Part shown: positions 47,101 to 52,203 of the stretch, piece by piece
Numbering within the stretch: position 1 is the stretch's first letter
Layout of the letters: each line of letters opens with the position of its first letter
Origin: Brevipalpus yothersi
Lineage: Eukaryota; Arthropoda; Arachnida; Trombidiformes; Tenuipalpidae
Assembly: GCA_003956705.1 (NCBI GenBank)
Contig: QZCP01000008.1
Location: 8,028 to 72,027, forward strand
Reading direction: 5' to 3'
Length of the DNA: 64,000 nucleotides
Made by a program: the position numbers and the translations under genes
The notes under the pieces: model-generated
Database searches by the model: none
What the model was told of the DNA's origin: nothing
Seen by the model: the letters and a program-made list of their open reading frames with translations, nothing else

Positions 47101-47103
47101 TAG
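35131..47103 (+). CDS. Gypsy gag-pol polyprotein with a long C-terminal extension
   Basis: One frame of 3,990 codons. I take the ATG at 35131 (context CACAATGG); the frame is open slightly upstream only through a GTG. Order: gag with CCHC knuckle C530-x2-C-x4-H-x4-C543; protease with D705 in CCDSCSH, where the usual glycine is cysteine, and a later LLLGCQLL; RT with YFDD at 1103-1106; RNase H with D1252 (VDASH), SEKE and TDHHAL; integrase with H1491, H1498, C1528, C1531 and D1560, D1619, E1655 (35 residues between the last two). After integrase come a Ser/Lys-rich tail, a low-complexity stretch (about 2055-2640), a RING-like module (2703-2755), a TRAF-type finger (2782-2803), an exonuclease-like domain (about 3255-3420) and a Ser/Gln/Thr-rich tail. 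The ATG at 43048 (MSSSSTNEGD, in frame) could start a separate product from a spliced RNA. No stop or frameshift interrupts it. Confidence 0.93.
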   Translation: MVVTLRSGPGRPSNAERAARAAAENEAENRRVPQSDNNVESANNAVPAQIQFEAPTPDDTTPSVSASQIHGAAGTHDTRSETLLPNISASVLKDLLSDHGVIDPMPYSHAVLRFKQILNTLSELKNVSIDFNSLSLDDVKLFPSPPWMIYLRQHDAREEDIFYVLSDIGVRNDTILKQLDPIIIENSDICHATKDLLLSYQDSLFGQLGSSRNSIARNVVSRNLPSRNEESYYASNQHVEQPDSHVLLPSQDLNRSRHSQYVAQSNPIDDSSRLPPNQSQFRIPSTSPTRVKFNKLVYTMGLKPIKDPFAWINEARWKLINSPLTDSERIIVLKRNAIGDVRNAVVKVDQLGLTNFEAYLSKIRDIICTSPKFFMLENEIQNMRYNSKDDPIEFIHNLEEKLKQRYNSDTVDPERVLILLKSKLPKELQRKVVKKGANLDLESMTNIMVHSHNDFKAESQLHQFRMMKQQQRPPVNHHPPHRSYNHRPPYRHHDRHHDTHRAPMPVQSIHRDTRAYQPRFPTRKPENVTCYGCGKTGHYRTSCPFNRNSYQRSNLPQAQPESRAPNSANNSAPHPNSNWQKEKTSLIVFSDFSHLATPPPFSPESATAGESEVEHLFLLEEVSSRSKKKKKQSSPDCLDALRESNLFDPPEQSKEETQSLSLANYRQEMLRQFRVMHNVIPRIFPKCEVTLHSATGQKTISACCDSCSHISIIDYDLAVSLGWPIIGEPLSLSGIENVGVTTVGSCFVLTRANNMKIGFSQEIFVLKDFSTPLLLGCQLLALYEADIKLRASGHQVLSSFPVKAPLKLEMRNCDEDEIRQITKMGPPPELSESEISDQKVISSRKKYAVEELEHSLSKSSKRSRSSNYCLLIKFLSEAETNHVLAIDDSSHKSWPELFSKQISSDLDQSQREIMLDTPMEKQQAFAKDSSDLGFVPHEKCNIKIDIGDEIIPYEKPYPCSAQKRLAFSQVCSDLESSGIISETTAPGGSPALLVSKPDGSWRLVVDYRELNKRIKRKRYPMPRTDDFLTALQNKKYFATLDLLHGYYQLELPPEERLKTVFVTPDKKYHYNRLPMGLVDAPFYFQYIVNTMLGEYQYNICLGYFDDICVFGNSFEELVENLKKVLDRLIEWGFKVKISKTNFGSKEFEFLGHIASDEGIKPNPRKVEQLLAIPPPRNVKELQSFLGLINYFSRYIENYSKIVEPLYRLVRKERKFSITKNDVLIMEQLKQALAQNCMLYHFDPSRKTRLAVDASHLAVGGILLQYHEEDDAWRPVNFFGQKLKPYQVNYTVSEKECLAIIIGIERNRQYLEGIEFEILTDHHALCQLPKTKFKNGRIERWSIMLSAYRYCVAYLEGKIHPADCLSRNPNEWNHRNGVLDSKDEYFKCYITLDYPQVDSQLEKGFLSQNKPMINIDTVDHDQFQKYAEGQSKAHSSIIEILRKQSPSKLFKKYSKRYCLVEGLLYRNPTRKRPYYRLMIDVKSLEEIFKYEHGDPLSGHFGFDKTYFNISRKYDCPGLVDRVKILNASCIKCMTGKSNTHSETVRQLKPIGKFPMQIVELDVMGPVESSSKQNQLIVVMVDSLTRFVFAKAIRNQRAPNIIKFLEDTFQQFGYPQIIQTDQGRNFMSDELNHYLSEKKVKHQVSTPYHPQSQGIVERANATLGAQTRVFLQGKPIKSWDQYVGPSVFSINNSLNRSTGYPPSVLMFGTQFHKPNDTNYPAIPVEENLLVIRQQAREKLLANQLKYVEAGSNPESPITIGKIVFIRQHLAESGKKFSKRFKGPLLVLDRFGAVLTVLDIAKKKKFNVNISQCKLYKGILTPAMNAAIASHFPSSSSELPVENTVSSQSVSHQPGDESSSLPLPHHVGDRSISSSLIPEVSQQQAETNEYISDTESFSESSVCERELVSNKHLSDISRQYESVSSSDSDDEKDQVHTNNASNKQKKNSAKANNAPIKPSNVSKNGKKIPKSAHHSSSLSKHKPKAVKQASQLEHSSNSDCHENNFLHSNGQSPVSPNLLEDIEIFDNDADNNLSEPIAARVKRRSDRTNRIPQPFLYSFMIHVGSSPDQSDTSLSSTQSIQFDSVDFLSFTGEHLSDRHCPNQIALVSTSVSSYVHTVGKCLNTYPLYSSTSCHILSKWPDQIGLIISLFNAFTCSSYDRRSYFTGFPERRRIFIEDLVLLSSHFIFHLERVIISLLFSSHLNPLCHKLSSSFSIQFEPLNFVENHSFPSFNYLQLIVLESEIIHIYFIIFIDYCGYLQIEDFSICAVEKHLCDISLDHLHESSVLSFWTRTNNVKRRIFLHHPHHHCAPISSDSSRSCASFAFSQRLINKNLVLDAARNNSDRVCVYTINNWFHHHLYPHLDLYGRHLHLCHEFRSEHSSSALYLRLSTLYSKTVFFNTLSLHFRQLPLTGNSVFASLPVIFGHLSLHIAIDSSQILTIFGIQQYYSKILGINQPYSPMFSLVHLIFHLLHKTIVSSQCLATFSVSHHQSLILGVSFHYSSILGVIHHFHHHQKVIPFEKIQQTLRHLKQHPFSSFSISKSFDQPLCFAAARKTVPESNFDTHSIEDQSHYSYTEQPLHCKELRKTPSDISSSLLQSAASLSASAIKLCTAFGSLVIEKFNRFSYYVYPCSISFTSSQHFIMSSSSTNEGDSVSMASLSKIIRLIQRRTKKLSFLQRLPELSSHGFREFHVDSTDMVDRSEQFVCKLCSHFIRGIKCCSHCNSLYCVACFELLQKFKVILEEKRIITGNGTFACLTCLPSRQFTDEGIPSPEILEIYGSAKFHCPRINCGQKFLYSELNQHVAECRHGIIFDPPDFDLVHTNNDVDGLDKHIEEARDNSPRIVAISPQPHRENSSQFRALPSTEVYRGSELHVAGPSGSITDQFSQTQPKAVVSEVILSEWNTLPSDVASDPGFLVSSDDQSSVSSNRRRTPSVGKRSRPNDPVPEPQSQSDSSHSSPKIPARDSPRNIFPSRQEARLAVTAEAAAVFAPPTTVPSSFTFTPSESEESPALYAAALSRSQASALTTVKTTSSSLAPIASTSAVSTPSTAPAASTSSVNLPSRARRYPPGYTFKDEQEKTTAWREAVDDYFTGGYPDITPFVTGYLGSLSERRRRAELEAAASAQASNPPASAASSSSSSPSSRTSSRPQSRASSSVQPRYYRRDTQSFQRVPAVPVHIHTDIRSQLQPYQITEMNRYFERLRITPQFSSHHDGFVDDTPRHRQRVYVWRNRVPTPPASLEPWMERIIEQNQDIRFPYDSVIGIHAECILVQLPGETRPSLRCAWLSIVRNNGDVIFETFIKYSRAYIKEFFPEKNGITWNHIRYASSPAAVRKQMTEYISVASRIVAAYPEQMLSTLGFSRDQILIIQPKLVDLSVFYSPLLSLNPFNFRCIIHLLSKGHITFPVPHAPTFTARLAVKAYFLCRDLIEGPVWQWSPNTFICKRMALMFQGNNSFPERLFYSCAYSRNDQLPTWNTGIPYCDPTQWRNHHPSPDDDETMNIEVRIARRAPERDPDDWFVSGQNFEPIDWDNVLNNQYQEMHPEPPVQPLPNYSEAEIQQAQDLSIRPEEQVVPEAAPRKESPPPSFASTVPIPYSELSSINPTLSAMSDEQFAQHLNEATEAIASSAANNIFDNIGQPPANPEIEAQIMSDVQAMSQEMETRSDASNGSETQSHRMDYNPPCSPISPAPAESSEIETMSHSVSQVSNDQVSSTCSQVPQSSQLNPASQASNLSSNPDDTQHSGDNPNTQQTTENINTQHSNENADTRRSTDNNTQHPVDGNNPPSTDSTHQSNESPAGEIIQKTPEQAEESQHPKSTSPLSVNPEKNNAQLPSSSASVSTDNSQPSTSSASAESQHRPGSAARTQHPPITTTLIEEVRPFTLPISIPRRSSRQQASTTSSPSGLDTQAAPRTSPRNNTPPVYKEFGLVSQSSIPRPQPRTSSSSSSSRPASQASSPSPSTSSGTVSLLDPSVRQPTRPKKVSGKKKKSSKSSK
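43048..47103 (+). CDS. Possible separate product: RING/TRAF-finger plus exonuclease-like protein
   Basis: This is the C-terminal third of the large frame, considered alone from its internal ATG (1,351 residues). The zinc region has C2703-x2-C, then CCSHC, C-x2-C and ACLTC at 2752-2755, the layout of a RING-like E3 module. It is followed by C2782-x4-C2787-x11-H2799-x3-C2803, the TRAF/SIAH-type finger pattern. Further on, VIGIHAECILVQ, SIVRNNGDVIFETFIK, NGITWNHIRYA, LVDLSVFY and HAPTFTARLAVKAY line up in order with the ExoI to ExoIII blocks of REX4/ISG20-like DEDDh exonucleases. The first DxE is H3262-x-E3264 and the last HxxxxD is H3405 without the aspartate, so it is probably inactive. Long Ser/Pro/Gln-rich linkers separate these. 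Separate expression is an inference from the mid-frame ATG and the non-domain-like stretch before it. Confidence 0.5.
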   Translation: MSSSSTNEGDSVSMASLSKIIRLIQRRTKKLSFLQRLPELSSHGFREFHVDSTDMVDRSEQFVCKLCSHFIRGIKCCSHCNSLYCVACFELLQKFKVILEEKRIITGNGTFACLTCLPSRQFTDEGIPSPEILEIYGSAKFHCPRINCGQKFLYSELNQHVAECRHGIIFDPPDFDLVHTNNDVDGLDKHIEEARDNSPRIVAISPQPHRENSSQFRALPSTEVYRGSELHVAGPSGSITDQFSQTQPKAVVSEVILSEWNTLPSDVASDPGFLVSSDDQSSVSSNRRRTPSVGKRSRPNDPVPEPQSQSDSSHSSPKIPARDSPRNIFPSRQEARLAVTAEAAAVFAPPTTVPSSFTFTPSESEESPALYAAALSRSQASALTTVKTTSSSLAPIASTSAVSTPSTAPAASTSSVNLPSRARRYPPGYTFKDEQEKTTAWREAVDDYFTGGYPDITPFVTGYLGSLSERRRRAELEAAASAQASNPPASAASSSSSSPSSRTSSRPQSRASSSVQPRYYRRDTQSFQRVPAVPVHIHTDIRSQLQPYQITEMNRYFERLRITPQFSSHHDGFVDDTPRHRQRVYVWRNRVPTPPASLEPWMERIIEQNQDIRFPYDSVIGIHAECILVQLPGETRPSLRCAWLSIVRNNGDVIFETFIKYSRAYIKEFFPEKNGITWNHIRYASSPAAVRKQMTEYISVASRIVAAYPEQMLSTLGFSRDQILIIQPKLVDLSVFYSPLLSLNPFNFRCIIHLLSKGHITFPVPHAPTFTARLAVKAYFLCRDLIEGPVWQWSPNTFICKRMALMFQGNNSFPERLFYSCAYSRNDQLPTWNTGIPYCDPTQWRNHHPSPDDDETMNIEVRIARRAPERDPDDWFVSGQNFEPIDWDNVLNNQYQEMHPEPPVQPLPNYSEAEIQQAQDLSIRPEEQVVPEAAPRKESPPPSFASTVPIPYSELSSINPTLSAMSDEQFAQHLNEATEAIASSAANNIFDNIGQPPANPEIEAQIMSDVQAMSQEMETRSDASNGSETQSHRMDYNPPCSPISPAPAESSEIETMSHSVSQVSNDQVSSTCSQVPQSSQLNPASQASNLSSNPDDTQHSGDNPNTQQTTENINTQHSNENADTRRSTDNNTQHPVDGNNPPSTDSTHQSNESPAGEIIQKTPEQAEESQHPKSTSPLSVNPEKNNAQLPSSSASVSTDNSQPSTSSASAESQHRPGSAARTQHPPITTTLIEEVRPFTLPISIPRRSSRQQASTTSSPSGLDTQAAPRTSPRNNTPPVYKEFGLVSQSSIPRPQPRTSSSSSSSRPASQASSPSPSTSSGTVSLLDPSVRQPTRPKKVSGKKKKSSKSSK

Positions 47104-47163
47104 GACTCAGTCCTCATCACCCGCATCTTCAGCCTCCCCAGCATCGAGGGAGTATCTTGATCA

Positions 47164-47176
47164 TGGAGCGGGGGTG
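47164..47176 (+). promoter_or_regulatory. Polypurine tract
   Basis: TGGAGCGGGGGTG directly precedes the 3' LTR, the expected place for plus-strand priming. The run is purine-rich but interrupted by one C and the final T. Confidence 0.65.
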
Positions 47177-47770
47177 TGTGAGCGAAAACTCTGTCCCCCT
47201 CGATGAAGCCTCGGCTTCTATGCTTATTTAATTTACTTTTGGGTTCTTTTCTTATTTATATTTAATCTTATTTATGTATGCTTTTGTCTTTTGGGTTCTC
47301 ACGCATTCCAGAGTCCGTAGTACTCTTTCCCGCTCTCACTCACTTTCTCACTCTATGCATTAGCATAGTCCACTTCCGATGAAATTCATCTTCGGCCAAT
47401 CGATGGCCTCAGCTCTGATTAATCCGTCTCACTCTGCTCCTTCGGAGCCACCTCTTTCACCTATTTAAACCAGAACAATTCTATTGTTCTACACAGAGAA
47501 ATCTACCCTTTCTCTTGTCCGCTACAACACCGAAACTCTGTCCAATTTTATGTCCATTTTTATACCCATATTTATTCTTCAATAAACATCTTTTGTGTAG
47601 TGTAAAGTGACTAGTCACTAGTAGTGGTACTATTGCCGTCTCGCCCCTAATAGGTTAAGTGAGCCTGATAGCCGTCCAGACGCACGGATAGGTTATCGAA
47701 GGAATCTGTTGAATTCCACGCGTTCTAATCCCTCCACCAGTTAGAGCCTGAATCCAACAATTCTACCACA
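47177..47770 (+). repeat. 3' LTR
   Basis: 594 bp, TGTGAGCG...TACCACA, with AATAAA at 47581-47586. It keeps the 72 bp segment lost from the 5' LTR, which contains TATTTAAA and an 8 bp perfect hairpin, AGAACAAT/ATTGTTCT with loop TCT (47472-47490). Confidence 0.96.
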
Positions 47771-48160
47771 ATATTCATCTGTAGAACTTTGAACGAGAGT
47801 AGTTGATACAGACATGAAGCTCGCTGATTATGATGTTTCAGAGAGCACCAAGATAATCTTACCGAGCTCCATCAATCATCGAAACAAAAACACTCACCCG
47901 TCTCCCGATATCTTCAGTCCATATAGGTTTCTGCAAGAGAATGAATCGAGAATTCCACAAAGCTCCCATGTACCTTTTGGATTTGGCTCTCGTTCATGTA
48001 ACACAAAAACGACAGTGCAAATTGTAACCAAGATTTTTTAGCTCATATTATCGAAAATTGCAGATCAGTCATGTCCAACTTTGAGAGCACCAATCTGATT
48101 AGATTTAACGTAATTTTCAGGCCTAATATACCAATCGATTGCAAATATATCCTCCGACCT
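47771..48160 (+). pseudogene. Cytochrome P450 pseudogene 2, downstream part
   Basis: This continues the copy broken at 33078. A frame at 47814-48041 reads SPDIFSPYRFLQENES, then SSHVPFGFGSRSC, the P450 heme loop (FGFGSRSC), and then ends at a stop. It matches 58960-59300 in order. It is truncated and stop-containing, so non-functional. Confidence 0.8.
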
Positions 48161-48587
48161 TCACATAGGATATCTATTCACTGATATATTGTATTTCAGA
48201 GCATTATGTAACTACAAATAAGAATAGGTATTGAGAATTAATTGATCAGTATTCACTCTCGCAATCTATAATTTCTATCCATGAATACCAAAACCTCATT
48301 ATACCATATGATCCTCCATAACTGTACTAACGAAGAAATCTGTTTGCTGGTAGATTGTGAGTAAAAGGGCTCGCACTGCTATGAGAGGATTGTAGATTGA
48401 TGAATCCTTTATTGCTAAGTCTATTATTCATGTGCAGGAATTCTTGCCAGAGTGTATTCCGAATGGATTGATCTCACTAATTTGGGACTTCTATGTTTAA
48501 ATAAGATTCTGTTCATTCATGAAACTTCTCTTGAAGAATCTCAAGAATCAGAAGAACACATGAAAAGAGAGAATAATAAGTATCGTT
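48161..48587. other. Short spacer
   Basis: Nothing recognised. It is partly similar to 59330-59400 (the ATTCACTGATATATTGTATTT block), so it is duplicated together with the P450 pseudogenes. Confidence 0.4.
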
Positions 48588-49472
48588 TTATTCTTCTTGT
48601 TCTGTGATTTTCCCCCTCTTAATCATCCTATAAGTCTTAAGATATATCTCAAGACTCCAAAATAGTTGTAAAACTAATAGAATGGCAAGAAGTGCCAAGA
48701 GAAAGTACATAAATATGAATGGTTCCTTTTCTGAGGCTAAATATGTCCAATATATCTTGTAATATGCTTTCAAGGTCCAAAAAACACGAACATAGGTCCA
48801 TGTGGATATGAACAGTAGAGAACTCAATGGAACCATTCTAGAATTACCGAGATCAAGAATTCTAGATAGTGAGAGGAATATATCAGTTAATTTGTATCTG
48901 TACATTATTATGGCTCCACAAGAACACCCGTTTGAAATCCAGTAGGTGATGATCAGTAGTACAGTAATTACGTGGTGAAGAACATATGAAATTTTTTGCC
49001 TTTTCTCTCGCAAACTTAGTAGTTGAGAGATTGAATGAGCAAAATAAATGTTGTGGAAGATCGTCTGATCAATATCCAATGATTGATGGGGATGAATTCT
49101 CACAAGATAGACAAATTCATCGTTCCAAGGCTTCCTGGAAACCAAAATCAATCCCAATGAATATAAGAACAGATCCATCGTGAGCTGTATACTCAGAGTG
49201 GAAATTTTTTCCAATTTATCCACCATGTCAATTTTTCTCACTGATCTTCCATGTTGATGAGTGTCGATTGAAGAAGAAAAACGGTTGTGGTACACCTTGA
49301 AAAATTCTCTCCTCACCCTGTTCTTCAGTTTGATGAAGAGAAGACTCATCAATAAGCCCGGTAACAGTCCATATATCCTAGAATAAACGGTGTTTGGTCT
49401 ATATTCTGGAATGAACCAGTTTATTCCGAAAATAGTAAGATTGTAAACCATCTCTAGAATGATAATCAGCAA
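48588..49472 (-). CDS. TLC-domain membrane protein, ceramide-synthase-like (copy 2)
   Basis: A single-exon frame of 294 residues and paralogue of 25871-26710. Shared blocks are HPHQSL...QTIFHNIYF, SYVLHHVIT (HH kept), IMYRYKLTDIFLSLSRIL and FWSLEIYLKTY. As in copy 1, the His-Asp of the Lag1 motif is replaced (YRYKLTD) while the following aspartate stays. At least five hydrophobic segments support an integral membrane protein, likely of the ER. The start may be M1 or M8 (MVYNLTIF). No lysine-rich or homeobox region like that of animal ceramide synthases is present. Because both copies share the motif change and keep open frames, the change is old and tolerated. Enzyme activity is uncertain. 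Confidence 0.72.
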   Translation of the reverse strand: MLIIILEMVYNLTIFGINWFIPEYRPNTVYSRIYGLLPGLLMSLLFIKLKNRVRREFFKVYHNRFSSSIDTHQHGRSVRKIDMVDKLEKISTLSIQLTMDLFLYSLGLILVSRKPWNDEFVYLVRIHPHQSLDIDQTIFHNIYFAHSISQLLSLREKRQKISYVLHHVITVLLIITYWISNGCSCGAIIMYRYKLTDIFLSLSRILDLGNSRMVPLSSLLFISTWTYVRVFWTLKAYYKIYWTYLASEKEPFIFMYFLLALLAILLVLQLFWSLEIYLKTYRMIKRGKITEQEE

Positions 49473-50137
49473 AAAAACATCCCAAGTAACTAAGATGACT
49501 TCGATGATAATAACATAATAATAATGGTCATGAGAAAGTTAATCTATTCGAATTCTCACCTGCATCAAGTCAGACTGTGACAACAGAAAATGAAACTTTG
49601 TTTATGAACTCACTTACAGATTTGATTCCAAATTCATCTGCCAGACTCAGTAGTACCAACACATTTGTTTCTGGCTTTCCTGGCTTCTATTCACAGTGAT
49701 GCCAACATCCTCTATGGAGAATTGATAAGAGAGACCCTCATCTCCACAGAATCGAATCTTTTCTCACCGCAGTGTCTGTGTTCTACACACAACTAGCTAA
49801 GATGGGGACTCTCAATGAGCCTCAGAGAACAGTAATTCAAATTGAAGAAGAAATGTTCTCTTCCTTCAACACTGGCGAGAAAATGCCACTACAGTGACGA
49901 GCTGAATGAGGGAAAACAAACTTTTGGTTACGAAACATTTCAATGAACTATTCGATTGACTTGAGGTGCCAGCTGGAATCTAATGATAACTGAAAATGTA
50001 TAAATTACTCGTTTAAGACTACAGTATTGAACCAAAAAATTGGCAGTCAGAACTTTCATGATTTCTGGAGAACGACTTTGAGTTAACTTATGAAATTTCA
50101 AAAGTGTATTACACATAGATTTTACTGAAAAAACAGT
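49473..50137. other. Spacer
   Basis: No gene recognised; only short frames without signatures. Confidence 0.4.
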
Positions 50138-51415
50138 AGTCATTCCGGCACTAGCTTGAATTTATTCGAAACCTATCTAATCTTGTGTATATCTTGATGA
50201 GGAACACAATGATGCTACTTTCAGTCCTGTGGAACGCTCTGCTCTCGAGATATGAGTGCTCCTATTCTGAAGCTTGATTTGACCAGAAAAAATTTCAAAA
50301 TGATTCGATCACCCTGAGACTTGGTTTTTTGGAGCATAATGCTTCAGGTCACTCATCAATATCATGAACAATAAGATACATTCATGAATAAATAATACAA
50401 TTGGGGAGAATAACATTTTTGCTAGAAAATGTCATATCACCACTAGTCTCTCTGGACACATTATAAAACTGATACAAGGAATATTCTATATTTTGAGAAA
50501 GATTCTGAGCAAGTTTCAGCGTGCTAGCAGTGAGCGTTTATTCGTTATATCAAAGAAAGTAATTTTGAAGCTGAGAGAACCATATCTCTGATAATCGCTC
50601 CAAACACATGATGAAACTCGCACAGTACAAATTTCATTCAATGATAGAGATTTTGAATTAGTTCTAACGTGCTGAGGGTGAGTGTTTCAGGGAAATACGC
50701 AATTCATCTGCCCAATCGATATGTATGGGTAGTGAGAGATCGGAGCATGAATTGGAGCATTTCTAGCTGTCCTGCACACCTCCGAGCATGAAACTGATCG
50801 GAAACCTATGGAAAGTGCCTCTCCACCTGAAATAACTGTCCGCAAACCTCTGATTGTGGATAGTGCGTTGAGCAAGTTCACTCAAATAGCTTCCTTTTTC
50901 CGGGTTTGAGCTTTTTCCCTAGTTACGCCATTGAACAGTACACTTATCAGAGTATGATAAATACAGATATCAGTATGGCTCATACTCAAGCATGCACAGA
51001 ATAGCCAGAGAGACTTCAATTGATGTTCCGATCTCTTGCTACCCATGGAATGGAATACCTTGTGTACGAGTTTCATCATGTGTTCAGAGCGATTATCAGC
51101 GATATGATATTTTTGATCAGAAATGTAGTTTATCGCAATTGTGCGGCTGTATCATGATTTTATCTTACTGTTCTTGGTATCGAGAGGTGAACAGTGCATT
51201 AGCTCTTGAAAAAACTGGGTTTCGAGGTGATCAAAGGAGTCGAAGATTCTTTCCTGGTCAAATCAGGCTTCTGAAAGTTAGCGCTCTTACCTCAGAAACA
51301 AAACGTTCCACAGGGTTGAAATAAGCACCTTTCGTGCTTTCATCAGAAAAAACCAAAATAAGGTAGGTTTTTGATGAATCCGACCTAGGGCTGGAAATGA
51401 CTGGTTTTGACTATT
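50138..51415. mobile_element. Foldback-like palindromic element, 1.28 kb copy
   Basis: The left arm starts TAGTCATTCCGGCACTAG and the right arm ends CTGGAAATGACTGGTTTTG; they are imperfect reverse complements for several hundred bases. The right arm matches 920-1263 closely (CATCATGTGTTCAGAGCGAT, TTTCGAGGTGATC, CGTTCCACAGG). A central block (50840-51010) matches 420-590 and, reversed, 19050-19215. No transposase is encoded. Confidence 0.65.
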
Positions 51416-52203
51416 GTTCTTCTTGAGATCTTGAATGATCAATCTCTTTACCTCAAGTTGTTACGCAGCCATCAATCAATTCTCAATCAGATAAAAATTG
51501 TATGTCCCACACCAGTTAAGCTTACTGATAAAAAATTTTCGAAATTCCCAATCAAATCGAAAATTATTCGAGGAGAGTTTCTAATTGATCTATTATTGAA
51601 TATTTCAAATCAATTTGAGCCCTGAAAGCTAAATTACGAGCCATTTCATGAGATGTTTTGTAACCCCAAGCACTCTATCTTCATCTTGAGAGACAACACT
51701 TTTTCGATTCGTTATGGCTACACTAAGCCTTCCTCAAAATATCATTCTCCATTCACTTACATTTCAAATGAGATTATTCGAATTCTTTGTGGAAAGTATA
51801 ACTTTCGATCTTCGAGCCTCTAATCTACCCTTCTGTATAGCAATAAATCAGCTCTCATGATGACTCATGAGCTTGATTTCGATAAACTTCGATTTCGTTA
51901 CCAATAATCCGAAGAAGCTCATTTGAAAATTTCATGTGAACTGTTCATCCCGTCTTCAAGATATCAGGGAATAAAACTGAACCTTGCTACGGCCAATTTT
52001 TTTAAAAATAAACTCAATACTGTATGCCCACCACGAGAAATTCAGACGAACCTCATCGTGAGGTGGAATGAAACCTTTAATTGAAATCCCAGGTCACTAA
52101 AGGTCAATAAAGGAATCATTCCGCACATTCTTCCAATTTTTCGCATATATCGATGCTCCTTCTTTCACCTGATTGAGTTCCACAAATTCATTCTCTTTTT
52201 ACA
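51416..52203. other. Spacer
   Basis: Nothing recognised beyond short frames. Confidence 0.4.

Larger units (their letters stand above)
33079..47770 (+). mobile_element. Complete Ty3/gypsy LTR retrotransposon, 14.7 kb
   Basis: Both LTRs are present (33079-33600 and 47177-47770) and differ by only one or two substitutions plus one 72 bp deletion. A 4 bp duplication, ATAT (33075-33078 and 47771-47774), flanks it. A primer-binding-site-like TGGTGGAGATGCCG lies 2 nt inside the 5' LTR. The internal region has a 1.5 kb structured leader and a single open frame with gag, protease, RT, RNase H and integrase in gypsy order, then a long extension. An intact frame, near-identical LTRs and a perfect target duplication indicate a young, possibly active copy. 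No envelope-like gene (signal peptide plus transmembrane segment) is visible. Confidence 0.96.

Noticed and set aside
40570..47103. Envelope gene of an errantivirus-like element
   Set aside because: No signal peptide, cleavage site or transmembrane segment was seen after integrase; zinc-finger and exonuclease-like domains occur instead.
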